Assembly (NCBI RefSeq): GCF_000967915.1
Contig: NC_022549.1
Location: 1,538,366-1,602,365 of the forward strand
DNA: 64,000 nt
Origin: Paracholeplasma brassicae
GTDB lineage: Bacteria; Bacillota_I; Bacilli_A; Acholeplasmatales; UBA5453
Direction of reading: 5' to 3'
The translations under genes were made by a program, and so were the position numbers. How positions within the stretch are numbered: the stretch's first letter is position 1; each line of letters opens with the position of its first letter. The notes below the pieces were generated by a model. It worked only from the letters and a program-made list of their open reading frames with translations. It ran no database searches and was not told the origin of the DNA. Of this stretch, positions 1 to 7,006 are shown one piece after another.

Positions 1-30
1 AATAGAGTCCGGGACTGGTTACCCCTGTGA
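1..30 (-). repeat. Structured repeat A, copy 1 (edge of window)
   Basis: Read on the minus strand, this contains the motif GGGGTAACCAGTCCC. A near match, AGGGTAACCAGCCCC, lies in copy 2 near 250-265. The segment AATAGAGTC at 1-9 also occurs inverted at 152-160. The function is unknown. It may be a small RNA element cut by the window edge. No known riboswitch family was recognised. Confidence 0.3.
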
Positions 31-184
31 TGTCATTTTAGCGTTAAAAACGACAAATGTCAATCCTAATAAAAAAAGAAATCCTCAGATCACTGATGAT
101 GCTCATAATTACTCCTGAATAAATCCAATTTCTATCACTTAGATGCATTTAGACTCTATTCAAAAATAACTCATTATACCAAAT

Positions 185-275
185 AAAAAAGCCACTAATT
201 TCTAGCGACTTTTTAACATCTCTTGTGAGACTAATTCCCTCGAAAGGGTCTTGGGGCTGGTTACCCTGGCATTTA
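185..275 (-). ncRNA. Putative small RNA: repeat A copy 2 plus terminator
   Basis: On the minus strand, the motif AGGGTAACCAGCCCC is followed by a CCCTTTCGAGGG hairpin, a short GTCTC...GAGA hairpin and then a terminator at about 187-213. The terminator arms AAAAAGTCGCTA and TAGTGGCTTTTTT pair fully if G-U wobbles are allowed on this strand, and a T-run follows. This strand-specific pairing argues for a minus-strand transcript. The motif is shared with positions 1-30. No coding potential is seen. The role is unknown. Confidence 0.35.
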
Positions 276-424
276 AATTTTATTATAACTATAATCGTAT
301 GTCAATAATTATATTCGCCTGTATATCTAAATTCAGATTAAAGTTTCAAAATGAGCAGTTAACAACTATCTAAAAGAATAAAAAAAAATTGCGCGAAAGA
401 GTCTCAGTGGTTAAACAAAGAAAA

Positions 425-516
425 GAAAAGCCCCTTTCAGAACTTCTCTTGATTGATAGCCATATTCACTTATGGCTAAATTCGAACTGCTTATCACTAG
501 GCGACCTAGCAATCTT
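425..516 (-). ncRNA. Structured tRNA-like repeat B, copy 1
   Basis: A segment of about 65 bases, read on the minus strand from 516 to 452, begins GATTGCTAGG and ends CTATCAATC. These two ends pair as one stem with a single mismatch. Inside are a GCCTAGTGATAAGC hairpin, a GTTCGAATT segment and a GCCATAAGTGAATATGGC hairpin. A hairpin with a T-rich tail follows at 447-425. Acceptor-like ends, a D-arm-like segment and a TTCGAAT motif recall a tRNA, but the arms are in the wrong order for a functional one. A second copy lies at 827-922. Confidence 0.35.
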
Positions 517-716
517 AAAATCATAATATTCTTTTTTAAAACATTTATCAAACAATGATATATTTTTCAGCATTTTTAGATATCCCTACATTTACCCATT
601 TATCTTCATAAAAACGAATACAATAGAAAGAAAAAACAAATCACCTTATCGTATTTCACGTAAAATAGTTGATGTACTGGACCAGTGTTTCTAATGTGTC
701 AATAGCGTTTTGAAAA

Positions 717-831
717 TGGTATAGATCCACTAGTGTATAAAAATAGAGAATCAAAAAAAATAACTAAAGATGACCTAGATAAATACAATAAAAAGAGAAA
801 GAAACGATATAAGGGCTTAAACAGATAAAAG
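717..831 (+). pseudogene. Possible C-terminal remnant of a small basic protein
   Basis: One frame from about 717 to the TAA near 829 reads as roughly 38 residues. It is hydrophilic and strongly basic, with KKITKDDLDKY followed by KKRKKRYKG. There is no start codon or ribosome-binding site in frame, and stops lie upstream. It lies between the two copies of structured repeat B, near the recombinase, so it could be the tail of a lost mobile-element gene. Chance is not excluded. Confidence 0.2.
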
Positions 832-922
832 AAAAAAGCCCCTTTCGGAGCTTTTTTGATTGATAGCCATAATCACTTATGACTAAATTCGAACTGCTTA
901 CCACTAGGCTAACCTAACAATC
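827..922 (-). ncRNA. Structured tRNA-like repeat B, copy 2, with terminator
   Basis: This is the second copy of the element at 425-516. It has the same order: a closing stem GATTGTTAG/CTATCAATC, a D-arm-like hairpin around GCCTAGTGGTAAGC, GTTCGAATT, and a hairpin GTCATAA-GTGA-TTATGGC. The last stem keeps pairing although its bases differ from copy 1. On the minus strand it runs straight into a clear intrinsic terminator at about 830-857 (AGCTCCGAAAGGGGCT then T's). It lies just upstream of the recombinase on the opposite strand. It may be a small RNA, a decayed tRNA or an attachment-site derivative. Confidence 0.4.
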
Positions 923-1051
923 GCAACATCATATTAATACATTTTAATCCATTTGTCAAACAGTATCATTTTTTCAACCTTTCTAATGTATTCTTATATG
1001 GGGATATTTCGCTACCATAAGGACATTAAAAGGAAAAAGGGAGAATTAAAG

Positions 1052-1915
1052 ATGACAATACAAGAATTAGTTAATAATCAATTGAGCAATATTAGATTGA
1101 ACCAATCAAAAAGACCATATAAGCATTATCAAGCACACCTAATGCATTTTAAAAAATGGTGTGATAATAACTTAATACATAATACTGATGATATCGATGA
1201 ATTAAGATTGATAGATTATATAAATGAGCTTAAAGAAACATGTCAAAATATTACAATTAACAAGAGAATTGGAATACTAAAAAGGACTTATATTACTTCA
1301 GGTATAAATTTTGATTTTTTACACTCAATTAATAAATTCAAAGAGACTAGGACTACATTTGATATGGTTGAAATTGACGATATTAAAAGAATAAGAAAAC
1401 ATCTGATCTCTTTATCTGATGATAGTAATAATCTTACAATTAAATGTTTGGTACTTCTTTTGATTGATACCGGTTGCAGAGCTTCTGAACTTATCAACAT
1501 TGAAAAAAAGAATGTGAACATAGACACTCAAGAAGTCTTACTAACACGGACAAAAACAAAGCAAAATAGAGTTGTATATTTCAATCAAACAACATGCAAA
1601 GAGATAAAAAAAATGATTGGCATAAAAACCAATCATAAATACTTAATACATAATATTGCTAATGATAGAACAATTAACTATTTTGATATAGATTGGACTA
1701 TGAAGTATCTTAAAAAGACTTTAAATATTGAGAAACTTCATGCTCATATGTTTCGGCACACATTAGCTTCAATACTATTGGAAAATGGTGCAGATATAAA
1801 ATCAGTACAAGAAATCTTAGGTCATTCAAATCTTGAAACAACACAAAGATATATACATAGTCGAAAAGACCATGTAAAAAAAACATTTTTTAAAAACTTC
1901 AATGTTGATAAATAA
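1052..1915 (+). CDS. Tyrosine recombinase/integrase (XerC/D-like)
   Basis: The 287-residue protein belongs to the tyrosine recombinase family, which cuts and rejoins DNA through a 3'-phosphotyrosine. Residues 1-95 form a SAM-like core-binding domain. The catalytic domain shows R143 (GCRASEL), Lys near 168-170, H232-x-x-R235 (HMFR), H258 (LGHSN) and nucleophile Y267 (QRYIH), so all catalytic positions are present. The frame is open from 953, but the ATG at 1052 is preferred because GGGAG lies just upstream, whereas 953 has no ribosome-binding site. It ends convergently with the XRE gene on a shared terminator. With tRNA-Trp 430 bp away and structured repeats on its left, it probably belonged to an integrated element. 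A chromosomal Xer role is less likely given this context. Confidence 0.9.
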   Translation: MTIQELVNNQLSNIRLNQSKRPYKHYQAHLMHFKKWCDNNLIHNTDDIDELRLIDYINELKETCQNITINKRIGILKRTYITSGINFDFLHSINKFKETRTTFDMVEIDDIKRIRKHLISLSDDSNNLTIKCLVLLLIDTGCRASELINIEKKNVNIDTQEVLLTRTKTKQNRVVYFNQTTCKEIKKMIGIKTNHKYLIHNIANDRTINYFDIDWTMKYLKKTLNIEKLHAHMFRHTLASILLENGADIKSVQEILGHSNLETTQRYIHSRKDHVKKTFFKNFNVDK

Positions 1916-1938
1916 AGAGGGCAACCTCTTTATTTTTT
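1911..1938. terminator. Bidirectional terminator between integrase and XRE gene
   Basis: The stem AATAAAGAGG-GCAA-CCTCTTTATT is followed by T's on the plus strand, with A's on the other side. It directly follows the integrase stop and precedes the XRE stop, so it serves both convergent genes. Confidence 0.8.
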
Positions 1939-2169
1939 TATTGGTTCATCTAAGACATCAGACATGATCACTTTGTAATGAGTCTTGAAATCTAAAAGCT
2001 CATTAGGTGTACAATCAAACAATTTGCACAATTGGAAAATTTGATTTGTATTTAATAGTGATAAGTCTTTTTCTAAACGCCAATATTGAGCTTGTGATAA
2101 ATTCATTGTCTTTGCTACATCACGTTGTGAAAGGCCCTTCTTTTCTCTAAATTCTTTTAATTTATTCAT
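1930..2169 (-). CDS. XRE/Cro-CI-type transcriptional regulator
   Basis: This 79-residue protein is a small helix-turn-helix DNA-binding protein. Residues 4-60 make up the five-helix XRE fold, with the HTH around GLSQRDVAKTMNLSQAQYWR. The acidic tail (residues 61-79) has no recognisable dimerisation or peptidase domain. The start is supported by a strong GGAGG ribosome-binding site 8 bp before ATG. Immediately upstream are two matching inverted repeats (2211-2229 and 2249-2267), good candidates for its own operators. Its position next to an integrase suggests a phage- or element-type repressor. It could equally be a chromosomal regulator stranded in the element. Confidence 0.85.
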   Translation of the reverse strand: MNKLKEFREKKGLSQRDVAKTMNLSQAQYWRLEKDLSLLNTNQIFQLCKLFDCTPNELLDFKTHYKVIMSDVLDEPIKK

Positions 2170-2209
2170 ATGTATACCTCCGTATCTATGAAAATAAATA
2201 AAAAATTCA

Positions 2210-2238
2210 TTGACACTTTTAACGTGTCAGTATATAAT
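2210..2238 (+). promoter_or_regulatory. Consensus sigma-A promoter facing right, overlapped by operator
   Basis: TTGACA at 2210-2215, a 17-base spacer and TATAAT at 2233-2238 match the consensus perfectly. The inverted repeat at 2211-2229 covers the -35 and spacer, so a bound repressor would block the polymerase. No plus-strand gene follows. The transcript would meet the second operator, a hairpin at 2284-2302 and then the tRNA-Trp gene in antisense. Confidence 0.75.
2211..2229. promoter_or_regulatory. Operator-like inverted repeat 1 (probable XRE site)
   Basis: TGACACTTTTAACGTGTCA has perfect 6-bp arms TGACAC/GTGTCA, a 7-bp spacer and lies in front of the XRE gene. The same arms recur 38 bp away. 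Confidence 0.65.
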
Positions 2239-2248
2239 CAAAGTAGGT

Positions 2249-2267
2249 TGACACACTAAACGTGTCG
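2249..2267. promoter_or_regulatory. Operator-like inverted repeat 2 (probable XRE site)
   Basis: TGACACACTAAACGTGTCG matches repeat 1 in both arms except for the last base and has the same spacer length. A start-to-start distance of 38 bp, near 3.6 helical turns, fits paired operators for a small dimeric repressor. Confidence 0.6.
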
Positions 2268-2283
2268 CAATATATCTAAATAA

Positions 2284-2302
2284 ACCTGGGATTTCACCAG
2301 GT
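2284..2302 (+). terminator. Hairpin downstream of the rightward promoter
   Basis: ACCTGG and CCAGGT arms enclose a 7-base loop. The downstream tail is AT-rich but not a clean T-run, so termination would be weak. It would end a transcript of about 60 nt from the promoter at 2210-2238. Confidence 0.4.
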
Positions 2303-2340
2303 ACATATTATTTAATTAACAAAAATCTGCTAATTTAAAA

Positions 2341-2415
2341 TGGCAGGGACAACAGGATTCGAACCCGTACTAACGGTTTTGGAGACCGCTGTGCTACCGT
2401 TGACACCATATCCCT
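2341..2415 (-). tRNA. tRNA-Trp (CCA)
   Basis: The cloverleaf is complete on the minus strand: acceptor AGGGATA paired with TGTCCCT, anticodon loop CTCCAAA giving anticodon CCA, T-loop TTCGAAT, and an encoded CCA end at 2343-2341. It reads UGG only. Together with TGA used as a stop in neighbouring genes, this shows the standard code. Its 3' end faces the accessory strip with the integrase, the usual geometry for a tRNA-targeted insertion. Confidence 0.95.
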
Positions 2416-2462
2416 ATAAAAGCGTGCACTAATAATATAGCACACGTTTTATTTTTAAGCAA

Positions 2463-3389
2463 CTATTTTTTATCGTTCTTATCTTGTTTTTCAGGTTCGC
2501 CTAATGACTTCGAATTGAAGTTTTGTTTCACAGGTTCTTGTGTTACAACTTTTGTTTCTTTACCAGGTGCTGGTTTTGGACCATATTTAGAGATTTTTTT
2601 GTTACCAAATCGATCTCTACCTCTAAAGAACATCAAATATGCAATGATAATGACTAAAACAACATAAATACCCATGTTACGCCACAAGACGCCTTGGAAT
2701 TCTGCAAACGAATGCCCATCACTTTCTAAAATGCCCAAATCAAGTAATTCCGCTGACGAAAGTGCTTTGTCATCGTCATTAAAAACGACGCCATTTAAGT
2801 CTAAATATTCTTTTGAGGCAAAAACACCACTCGTTTGATCAAAATCATAAAGTAACGTATCAATACGTTCTTCACCTTTTTCTGGCTTTTCACCAATCAA
2901 ATATAATTCGACATCAAGAATGTCTTGAATGTTTTCTTGTCCTTCATAGATTTTATTTGGATCTAATGTCGTAATGTACCATTTTTTTGATAACGTATTA
3001 TCCATAAATAATTCAACCACTTCAAGTTCATCTTTGGTTTCAACCAAATTCTCAAGTGACACTTTTAATAATAGTCCATCTTGTTCACTATAACCGGTTA
3101 AGTGATCAATTAAAATGACAACTGAATTATAATCTCCAGAGCTCATAACAAACATGTTTAAATTAAAACTTCCGGTTGCTGTTGTAACTTTCTCACTTAA
3201 TAGCGCGTCTTGATAATAATATTTACTGATTTGTTGAAAATATTCATACTCACCTTTTTCAACCGCTAAATCACCATATTTAACAATGTGTTTTGATTGC
3301 ATATCGATGGCAGAAAAACCATAAACCGTATAACCAATCATTAGGACTGCAAGCCCAAAAAATAATCTTCCTAAAAACTTCAATGACAT
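2463..3389 (-). CDS. Membrane protein of unknown function
   Basis: I do not recognise a family. From the ATG at 3389 the protein has about 308 residues. A transmembrane helix lies near the N-terminus (LGRLFFGLAVLMIGYTVYGF), followed by an extracytoplasmic region of about 210 residues with many acidic residues. A second helix (YVVLVIIIAYLMFF) lies around 245-262, and then a basic Pro/Lys-rich cytoplasmic tail of about 50 residues. The start at 3389 is preferred over upstream ATGs at 3416 and 3407 because AGAGG precedes it, although the spacing is short. It is the next gene upstream of tRNA-Trp on the same strand. A two-helix protein with a large outside loop could be a sensor or scaffold, but nothing identifies a ligand. 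Confidence 0.7.
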   Translation of the reverse strand: MSLKFLGRLFFGLAVLMIGYTVYGFSAIDMQSKHIVKYGDLAVEKGEYEYFQQISKYYYQDALLSEKVTTATGSFNLNMFVMSSGDYNSVVILIDHLTGYSEQDGLLLKVSLENLVETKDELEVVELFMDNTLSKKWYITTLDPNKIYEGQENIQDILDVELYLIGEKPEKGEERIDTLLYDFDQTSGVFASKEYLDLNGVVFNDDDKALSSAELLDLGILESDGHSFAEFQGVLWRNMGIYVVLVIIIAYLMFFRGRDRFGNKKISKYGPKPAPGKETKVVTQEPVKQNFNSKSLGEPEKQDKNDKK

Positions 3390-3480
3390 ACACCTCTTCT
3401 TTACCATTATAATCATACCAAATTAACACGCAAACACAAACTCATTTTTAGACTTATGAGAAAAAAAATATATTTCCCCC

Positions 3481-3508
3481 TTTACAAATGTTTAAAATAA
3501 TGTATAAT
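3481..3508 (+). promoter_or_regulatory. Promoter of the tRNA-His/tRNA-Gln unit
   Basis: TTTACA at 3481-3486, a 16-base spacer and TATAAT at 3503-3508 lie 17 bp before tRNA-His, which fits a start a few bases upstream of the tRNA. Confidence 0.65.
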
Positions 3509-3525
3509 AATATTTGCGCATAGAT

Positions 3526-3602
3526 GGCGGTTGTGGTGAAGCGGTTAACACACCGGATTGTGGCTCCGGCATTGGAGGGTTCAACTCCCTTCAGCCGCCC
3601 CA
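3526..3602 (+). tRNA. tRNA-His (GTG)
   Basis: The anticodon loop TTGTGGC sits in a CCGGA/TCCGG stem, giving anticodon GTG. The acceptor GCGGTTG pairs with CAGCCGC. The extra G at 3526 (position -1) faces C73, the known identity feature of tRNA-His, and the CCA end is encoded. Confidence 0.95.
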
Positions 3603-3665
3603 TGCGAAAAAAATCAAATTATGGATTGATTTTTGATTTATTATTTGTTAAACTGTTTAACAGTT

Positions 3666-3739
3666 AGGCCCATAGCCAAGCGGTAAGGCAACGGACTTTG
3701 ACTCCGTCATCGTAGGTTCAAATCCTGCTGGGCCTGCCA
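3666..3739 (+). tRNA. tRNA-Gln (TTG)
   Basis: The acceptor AGGCCCA pairs with TGGGCCT, the anticodon loop is CTTTGAC within ACGGA/TCCGT (anticodon TTG), the T-loop is TTCAAAT and CCA is encoded at 3737-3739. It lies 63 bp after tRNA-His, probably co-transcribed, and is followed by the terminator at 3752. Confidence 0.95.
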
Positions 3740-3751
3740 TACCAAACAGAT

Positions 3752-3778
3752 AACGACTTGAAAAAGTCGTTTTTTTTT
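3752..3778 (+). terminator. Terminator after tRNA-Gln
   Basis: AACGACTT-GAAA-AAGTCGTT is followed by a run of T's. It ends the tRNA-His/tRNA-Gln transcript and is also the first element of the tandem repeat. Confidence 0.85.
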
Positions 3779-3927
3779 ATATTGAATCGTACACCCAAAT
3801 TAAAATTTCTACAGTCAATCTCATAATACCCACTAAGAATGAATCTAGACGACATAAAATTACATGCATCCCAAACATTTTGATTATCAAACCTTGAAAA
3901 ACAACATTTTTTGTTGTATTATTGTAG

Positions 3928-3979
3928 TGTAACGTATCAAAAAGCGAATTAAGTTTCGATAATACGTTACATTTTTTTT
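3928..3979 (+). terminator. Long hairpin with T-run, repeat copy 1
   Basis: Ten-base arms TGTAACGTAT and ATACGTTACA enclose an inner GAA/TTC stem, then eight T's follow. It is terminator-like, but much longer than usual and preserved in copy 2 at 4234-4286. Confidence 0.6.
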
Positions 3980-4046
3980 CGATTTTTCTCATTAGTTAAT
4001 TCATCAATACTATATCAGGCTTACTAAGATCTAAATCAACGGTTAC

Positions 4047-4364
4047 ACCAAACAGATAACGACTTGAAAAAGTCGTTTTTTTTCATTTTGAATCGTACAC
4101 CCAAATTAAAATTTCTACAGTCAATCTCATAATACCCACTAAGAATGAATCTAGACGACATAAAATTACATGCATCCCAAACATTTTGATTATCAAACCT
4201 TGAAAAACAACATTTTTTGTTGTATCATTCTAGTGTAACGTATCGACACACAGAATTAAGTTTCTGTAATACGTTACATTTTTTTTCGATTTTTCTCATC
4301 AATCGATTCATCCATCCTTTCATCAATACTATATCAGGCTTACTAAGTTCTAAATCACCTGCAT
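4047..4364 (+). repeat. Tandem structured noncoding repeat, copy 2
   Basis: This is a second copy of the 3741-4046 unit with a few substitutions and a short insertion near its 3' end. The terminator at the start (4058-4084) and the long hairpin (4234-4278 plus T-run to 4286) are kept. The inner stem of the long hairpin is CAGAA/TTCTG here, longer than in copy 1. A third, truncated start follows at 4365. Confidence 0.75.
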
Positions 4365-4397
4365 AACAAACACAGCGACTTAATAAAGTCGTTTTTT
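4365..4397 (+). repeat. Truncated third start of the tandem repeat, with terminator
   Basis: The segment resembles the first 20 bases of copies 1 and 2 and again holds a terminator, GCGACTT-aat-AAAGTCGT followed by T's. The rest of the unit is missing, and the amylase terminator begins 15 bp later. Confidence 0.5.
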
Positions 4398-4413
4398 ATA
4401 TTTTTAATGTAAT

Positions 4414-4446
4414 AAAAAAGCCAGATGCTTTAAAGCACCTGACTTA
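4414..4446 (-). terminator. Terminator of the GH13 gene
   Basis: On the minus strand AAGTCAGGTGC and GCATCTGGCTT pair around TTTAAA and are followed by T's, directly after the amylase stop codon. Confidence 0.8.
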
Positions 4447-4453
4447 ATATCTA

Positions 4454-5755
4454 CTATACGTTTTTCTTTAATGCGAATAAGACCATTGGTTTTTCAGTTA
4501 ATTCGACTTTTCCGTCTTTTACTTCAACCGAATTAGGGTATAGAATGTTTTGATAAATGCCATCGACTAAATTGACTTTCACTTCGCCTTCAACATTACC
4601 CACATTAAAAATACCAACCGTCATTGAATTTTTATTCTCGTAACTCACCACAGCCGCTTCGAGGTCTTGTATGTGAATGTTAAATATTCCACTTTGGAAT
4701 AATGAGTCTTTCTTTAAATGTGCCATGCGGTGAATCAAATTACGTATGTCTAAGTTTTTTGGAACTTTCATATTGACTTTATCAATTTCAAATAGATCCG
4801 GACGCTTGCTAACACCGTACTCTTGACCCGCATAAATCATCGTTGCGCCCTTTAAGAAATAGAGTAACCCGTTGATATTTAATAAACGGTGCTCATCCTT
4901 TATGTAATGTGCCACACGTTCTTGGTCATGATTCTCTAGATTTCTAAGTTTGACGTAATTTTTAGGATACACGTATTCTTGACGAATCATTTGATTTAAC
5001 CAATCATTGAGTGGTATCTCACCTTTTAGGTAACCTAAATACTCATCGTGAATGTCATAGTCGTATAAGATATCAAATGCTTGATACGTTTCTGAATCAC
5101 TGGCCGCATCAAATCCGTTATCTCTAATGTACTTAATAAAGCCACCGTGAACCGATTCAGACAACCAAATTAAATCTTTGTTTACTTTTTTAACTGCAGC
5201 TCTTGCGTGAATCCAAAATTCCATCGGAATGAGTGGCGCAACGTCGCATCTAAACCCATCAACACCCATATTTGCCCAATATACAAGTGTTTCAATTAGA
5301 TAGTCCCATAATTCAGGATGATTAAAATCAAGATCCGTAATGTCCCACCAATCGCCAACTTTTCCAGCTAATTTTCCATTTCTTCTAAAAAACCACTCTG
5401 GGTGTTCTTCTAATAGAACCGAATCGAATGATGTATGGTTAAACACCACATCAATCATGACTTTCAAGCCTTGTTTGTGTGCTTGTTCAACTAAGGTCTT
5501 AAATTCTTCAATTGTCCCGTGGTCTTTATTAATTGCACGGTAGTCCTTAATGGAATAAGGGGAACCTACACTTCCTTTACGATGTTCAATTCCAATCGGA
5601 TGAATTGGAAGTAAATAGATGAAGTCCATTCCTAAGGTTTTGATTCTAGGTAAGTCTTCAATTAATGAAAGAAACGTGCCTTCCTTTGTATGCTGTCTTA
5701 AAAAGATTTGATAAAAATTAAGACTGCGCAATGTTACTTTAGTATCTTGTGCCAT
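4454..5755 (-). CDS. Alpha-amylase family glycosidase (GH13), cytoplasmic
   Basis: This 433-residue TIM-barrel enzyme hydrolyses or transfers alpha-glucosidic bonds. All four GH13 regions are present: DVVFNH near 102-107, GFRCDVAP with nucleophile D171, the acid/base E200 in LSESVH, and ENHDQE with D277. The N-terminus has no signal peptide, so it acts inside the cell on oligosaccharides or glycogen-like glucan. The length fits a minimal A/B/C-domain enzyme. The ATG at 5755 is chosen because AGAGGTG precedes it; an upstream ATG at 5782 lacks a ribosome-binding site. It stands alone between terminators. The exact specificity (amylase, oligo-1,6-glucosidase, neopullulanase) cannot be fixed from these motifs. 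Confidence 0.9.
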   Translation of the reverse strand: MAQDTKVTLRSLNFYQIFLRQHTKEGTFLSLIEDLPRIKTLGMDFIYLLPIHPIGIEHRKGSVGSPYSIKDYRAINKDHGTIEEFKTLVEQAHKQGLKVMIDVVFNHTSFDSVLLEEHPEWFFRRNGKLAGKVGDWWDITDLDFNHPELWDYLIETLVYWANMGVDGFRCDVAPLIPMEFWIHARAAVKKVNKDLIWLSESVHGGFIKYIRDNGFDAASDSETYQAFDILYDYDIHDEYLGYLKGEIPLNDWLNQMIRQEYVYPKNYVKLRNLENHDQERVAHYIKDEHRLLNINGLLYFLKGATMIYAGQEYGVSKRPDLFEIDKVNMKVPKNLDIRNLIHRMAHLKKDSLFQSGIFNIHIQDLEAAVVSYENKNSMTVGIFNVGNVEGEVKVNLVDGIYQNILYPNSVEVKDGKVELTEKPMVLFALKKNV

Positions 5756-5888
5756 AATTTCACCTCTACTCTTATTATACAATGTTTTTGAGTTTTTGCG
5801 AGGCTAAAAGACGTTTTTAAAGCACAAAAAGAAATCAAACAAACGCATTTTGTGATAAAATTGAGATAAAGACACGGGGTGCATCCAC

Positions 5889-6992
5889 ATGAATACTCAA
5901 ATCACACTCTTAAAAGATGGCAAAAACGCGTTTGATGAAATCATTAAATCAATCAACGAAGCCAAAGAAGAAATTCTCATCAACATGTTTATTTGGCGGG
6001 ATGACCTCATTGGAAATGAAGTCCTTGATGCCGTTATTAACGCCCTTTTACGCGGTGTCAAGGTAACGATAGACAAAGATAAATCCAGTGAATTTTTAGA
6101 AAAAGGCGAAGAAACCAAACAATCAATGTTTCATAAAAAACATACGGTATTTGGCTTAATAAAGGCCTATTTTGTCGGTATCTCACAAAATAAACCTAAG
6201 CCAAAAGGCTATCGACAACAACGTAATTTTAAACTTGAAGCCATTATGTCTCACAAGAATTTAACGTTAAAGACCAGAAAAAATAAATACGACCATTCTA
6301 AGTTTTATCTAATTGATCATCACGTTTTATTTTTAGGCGGTATTAATATCGAAGACAAAGAAGTCACACACGATCTTGCGAAAATGGTTTATCATGACTA
6401 TATGATCAAGATCACCGAACCCTCTTTAATTACGCTATTTAAAGAACGTTTTTACGGTAACAAATCACGAACTTCTTCTGTCTATGATTTTATTCTTAAC
6501 CATAAAAAGAAGAAAGAAATTAGACCATCTTTTTATGAATTGATCGATAACGCAAAAGAAGAAATCATCATTACCATGGCCTACATGGGGCACAAAAAAA
6601 CAATTGAAAAACTAAAAGCCGCCAATCAAAGAGGTGTCAGTGTCTCGATTTTAACTTCAAATGAAGCAAACCTGCAAGACCACATCAACAAAAAAATGCT
6701 TGCTTACTTGTTTAAACATAAAAAAGACAATCTTTCGATTTACTTATCGTCTAAAATGATTCACACCAAGCTTTTGATCGCAGACAATCAGGTGACCCTT
6801 GGTTCTTCTAACATGAACCGGACCGCTTATCAAAAATTAGATGAACTCAACTTTTATACAACCGATCAACAAATTAGAGATCAACTGATTAAAGATCGTC
6901 ATTTTGAACTTACCTACTCAAAAGAAGTTTTAAGCCTAGATGACTTAATCTACCCTAAATTTAAAGCATTCATTGAATCATTAATCGTTTAA
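5889..6992 (+). CDS. Phospholipase D-like protein (cardiolipin synthase-like), soluble
   Basis: Two HKD motifs are intact: H136-x-K138-x4-D143 (HSKFYLID) and H292-x-K294-x4-D299 (HTKLLIAD). They are followed by GGINIED and GSSNMN, as in PLD-superfamily enzymes. The family includes cardiolipin synthases, phospholipases and nucleases. This 367-residue version has no N-terminal membrane helices, unlike typical bacterial cardiolipin synthases, although the LINMFIW stretch matches their catalytic core. GGGGTG precedes the ATG. The SRAP gene starts 14 bp after its stop, so the two are probably one operon. That link would fit a DNA-end or nuclease role as well as a lipid role. Confidence 0.85.
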   Translation: MNTQITLLKDGKNAFDEIIKSINEAKEEILINMFIWRDDLIGNEVLDAVINALLRGVKVTIDKDKSSEFLEKGEETKQSMFHKKHTVFGLIKAYFVGISQNKPKPKGYRQQRNFKLEAIMSHKNLTLKTRKNKYDHSKFYLIDHHVLFLGGINIEDKEVTHDLAKMVYHDYMIKITEPSLITLFKERFYGNKSRTSSVYDFILNHKKKKEIRPSFYELIDNAKEEIIITMAYMGHKKTIEKLKAANQRGVSVSILTSNEANLQDHINKKMLAYLFKHKKDNLSIYLSSKMIHTKLLIADNQVTLGSSNMNRTAYQKLDELNFYTTDQQIRDQLIKDRHFELTYSKEVLSLDDLIYPKFKAFIESLIV

Positions 6993-7006
6993 GGAGACTA
7001 ACTATT

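Larger units (their letters stand above)
3741..4046 (+). repeat. Tandem structured noncoding repeat, copy 1 (306 bp)
   Basis: The repeat starts one base after the tRNA-Gln CCA and recurs almost unchanged from 4047. Its order is an intrinsic terminator (3752-3778), a conserved AT-rich stretch, a small ACAACA/TGTTGT hairpin near 3900, and a long hairpin TGTAACGTAT/ATACGTTACA at 3928-3971 followed by eight T's. The long hairpin has an inner stem GAA/TTC whose next pair is C-G here and A-T in copy 2. A 71-codon minus-strand frame inside (3777-3992) lacks a ribosome-binding site and cuts across the hairpins, so I treat it as spurious. Confidence 0.75.

Noticed and set aside
452-516. Functional tRNA
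   Set aside because: The ends pair like an acceptor stem and TTCGAAT is present, but there is no valid anticodon arm and T-arm in the right order on either strand.
3777-3992. 71-codon minus-strand frame in the tandem repeat
   Set aside because: It runs through the conserved hairpins, has no ribosome-binding site, and is explained by the repeat being AT-rich noncoding sequence.
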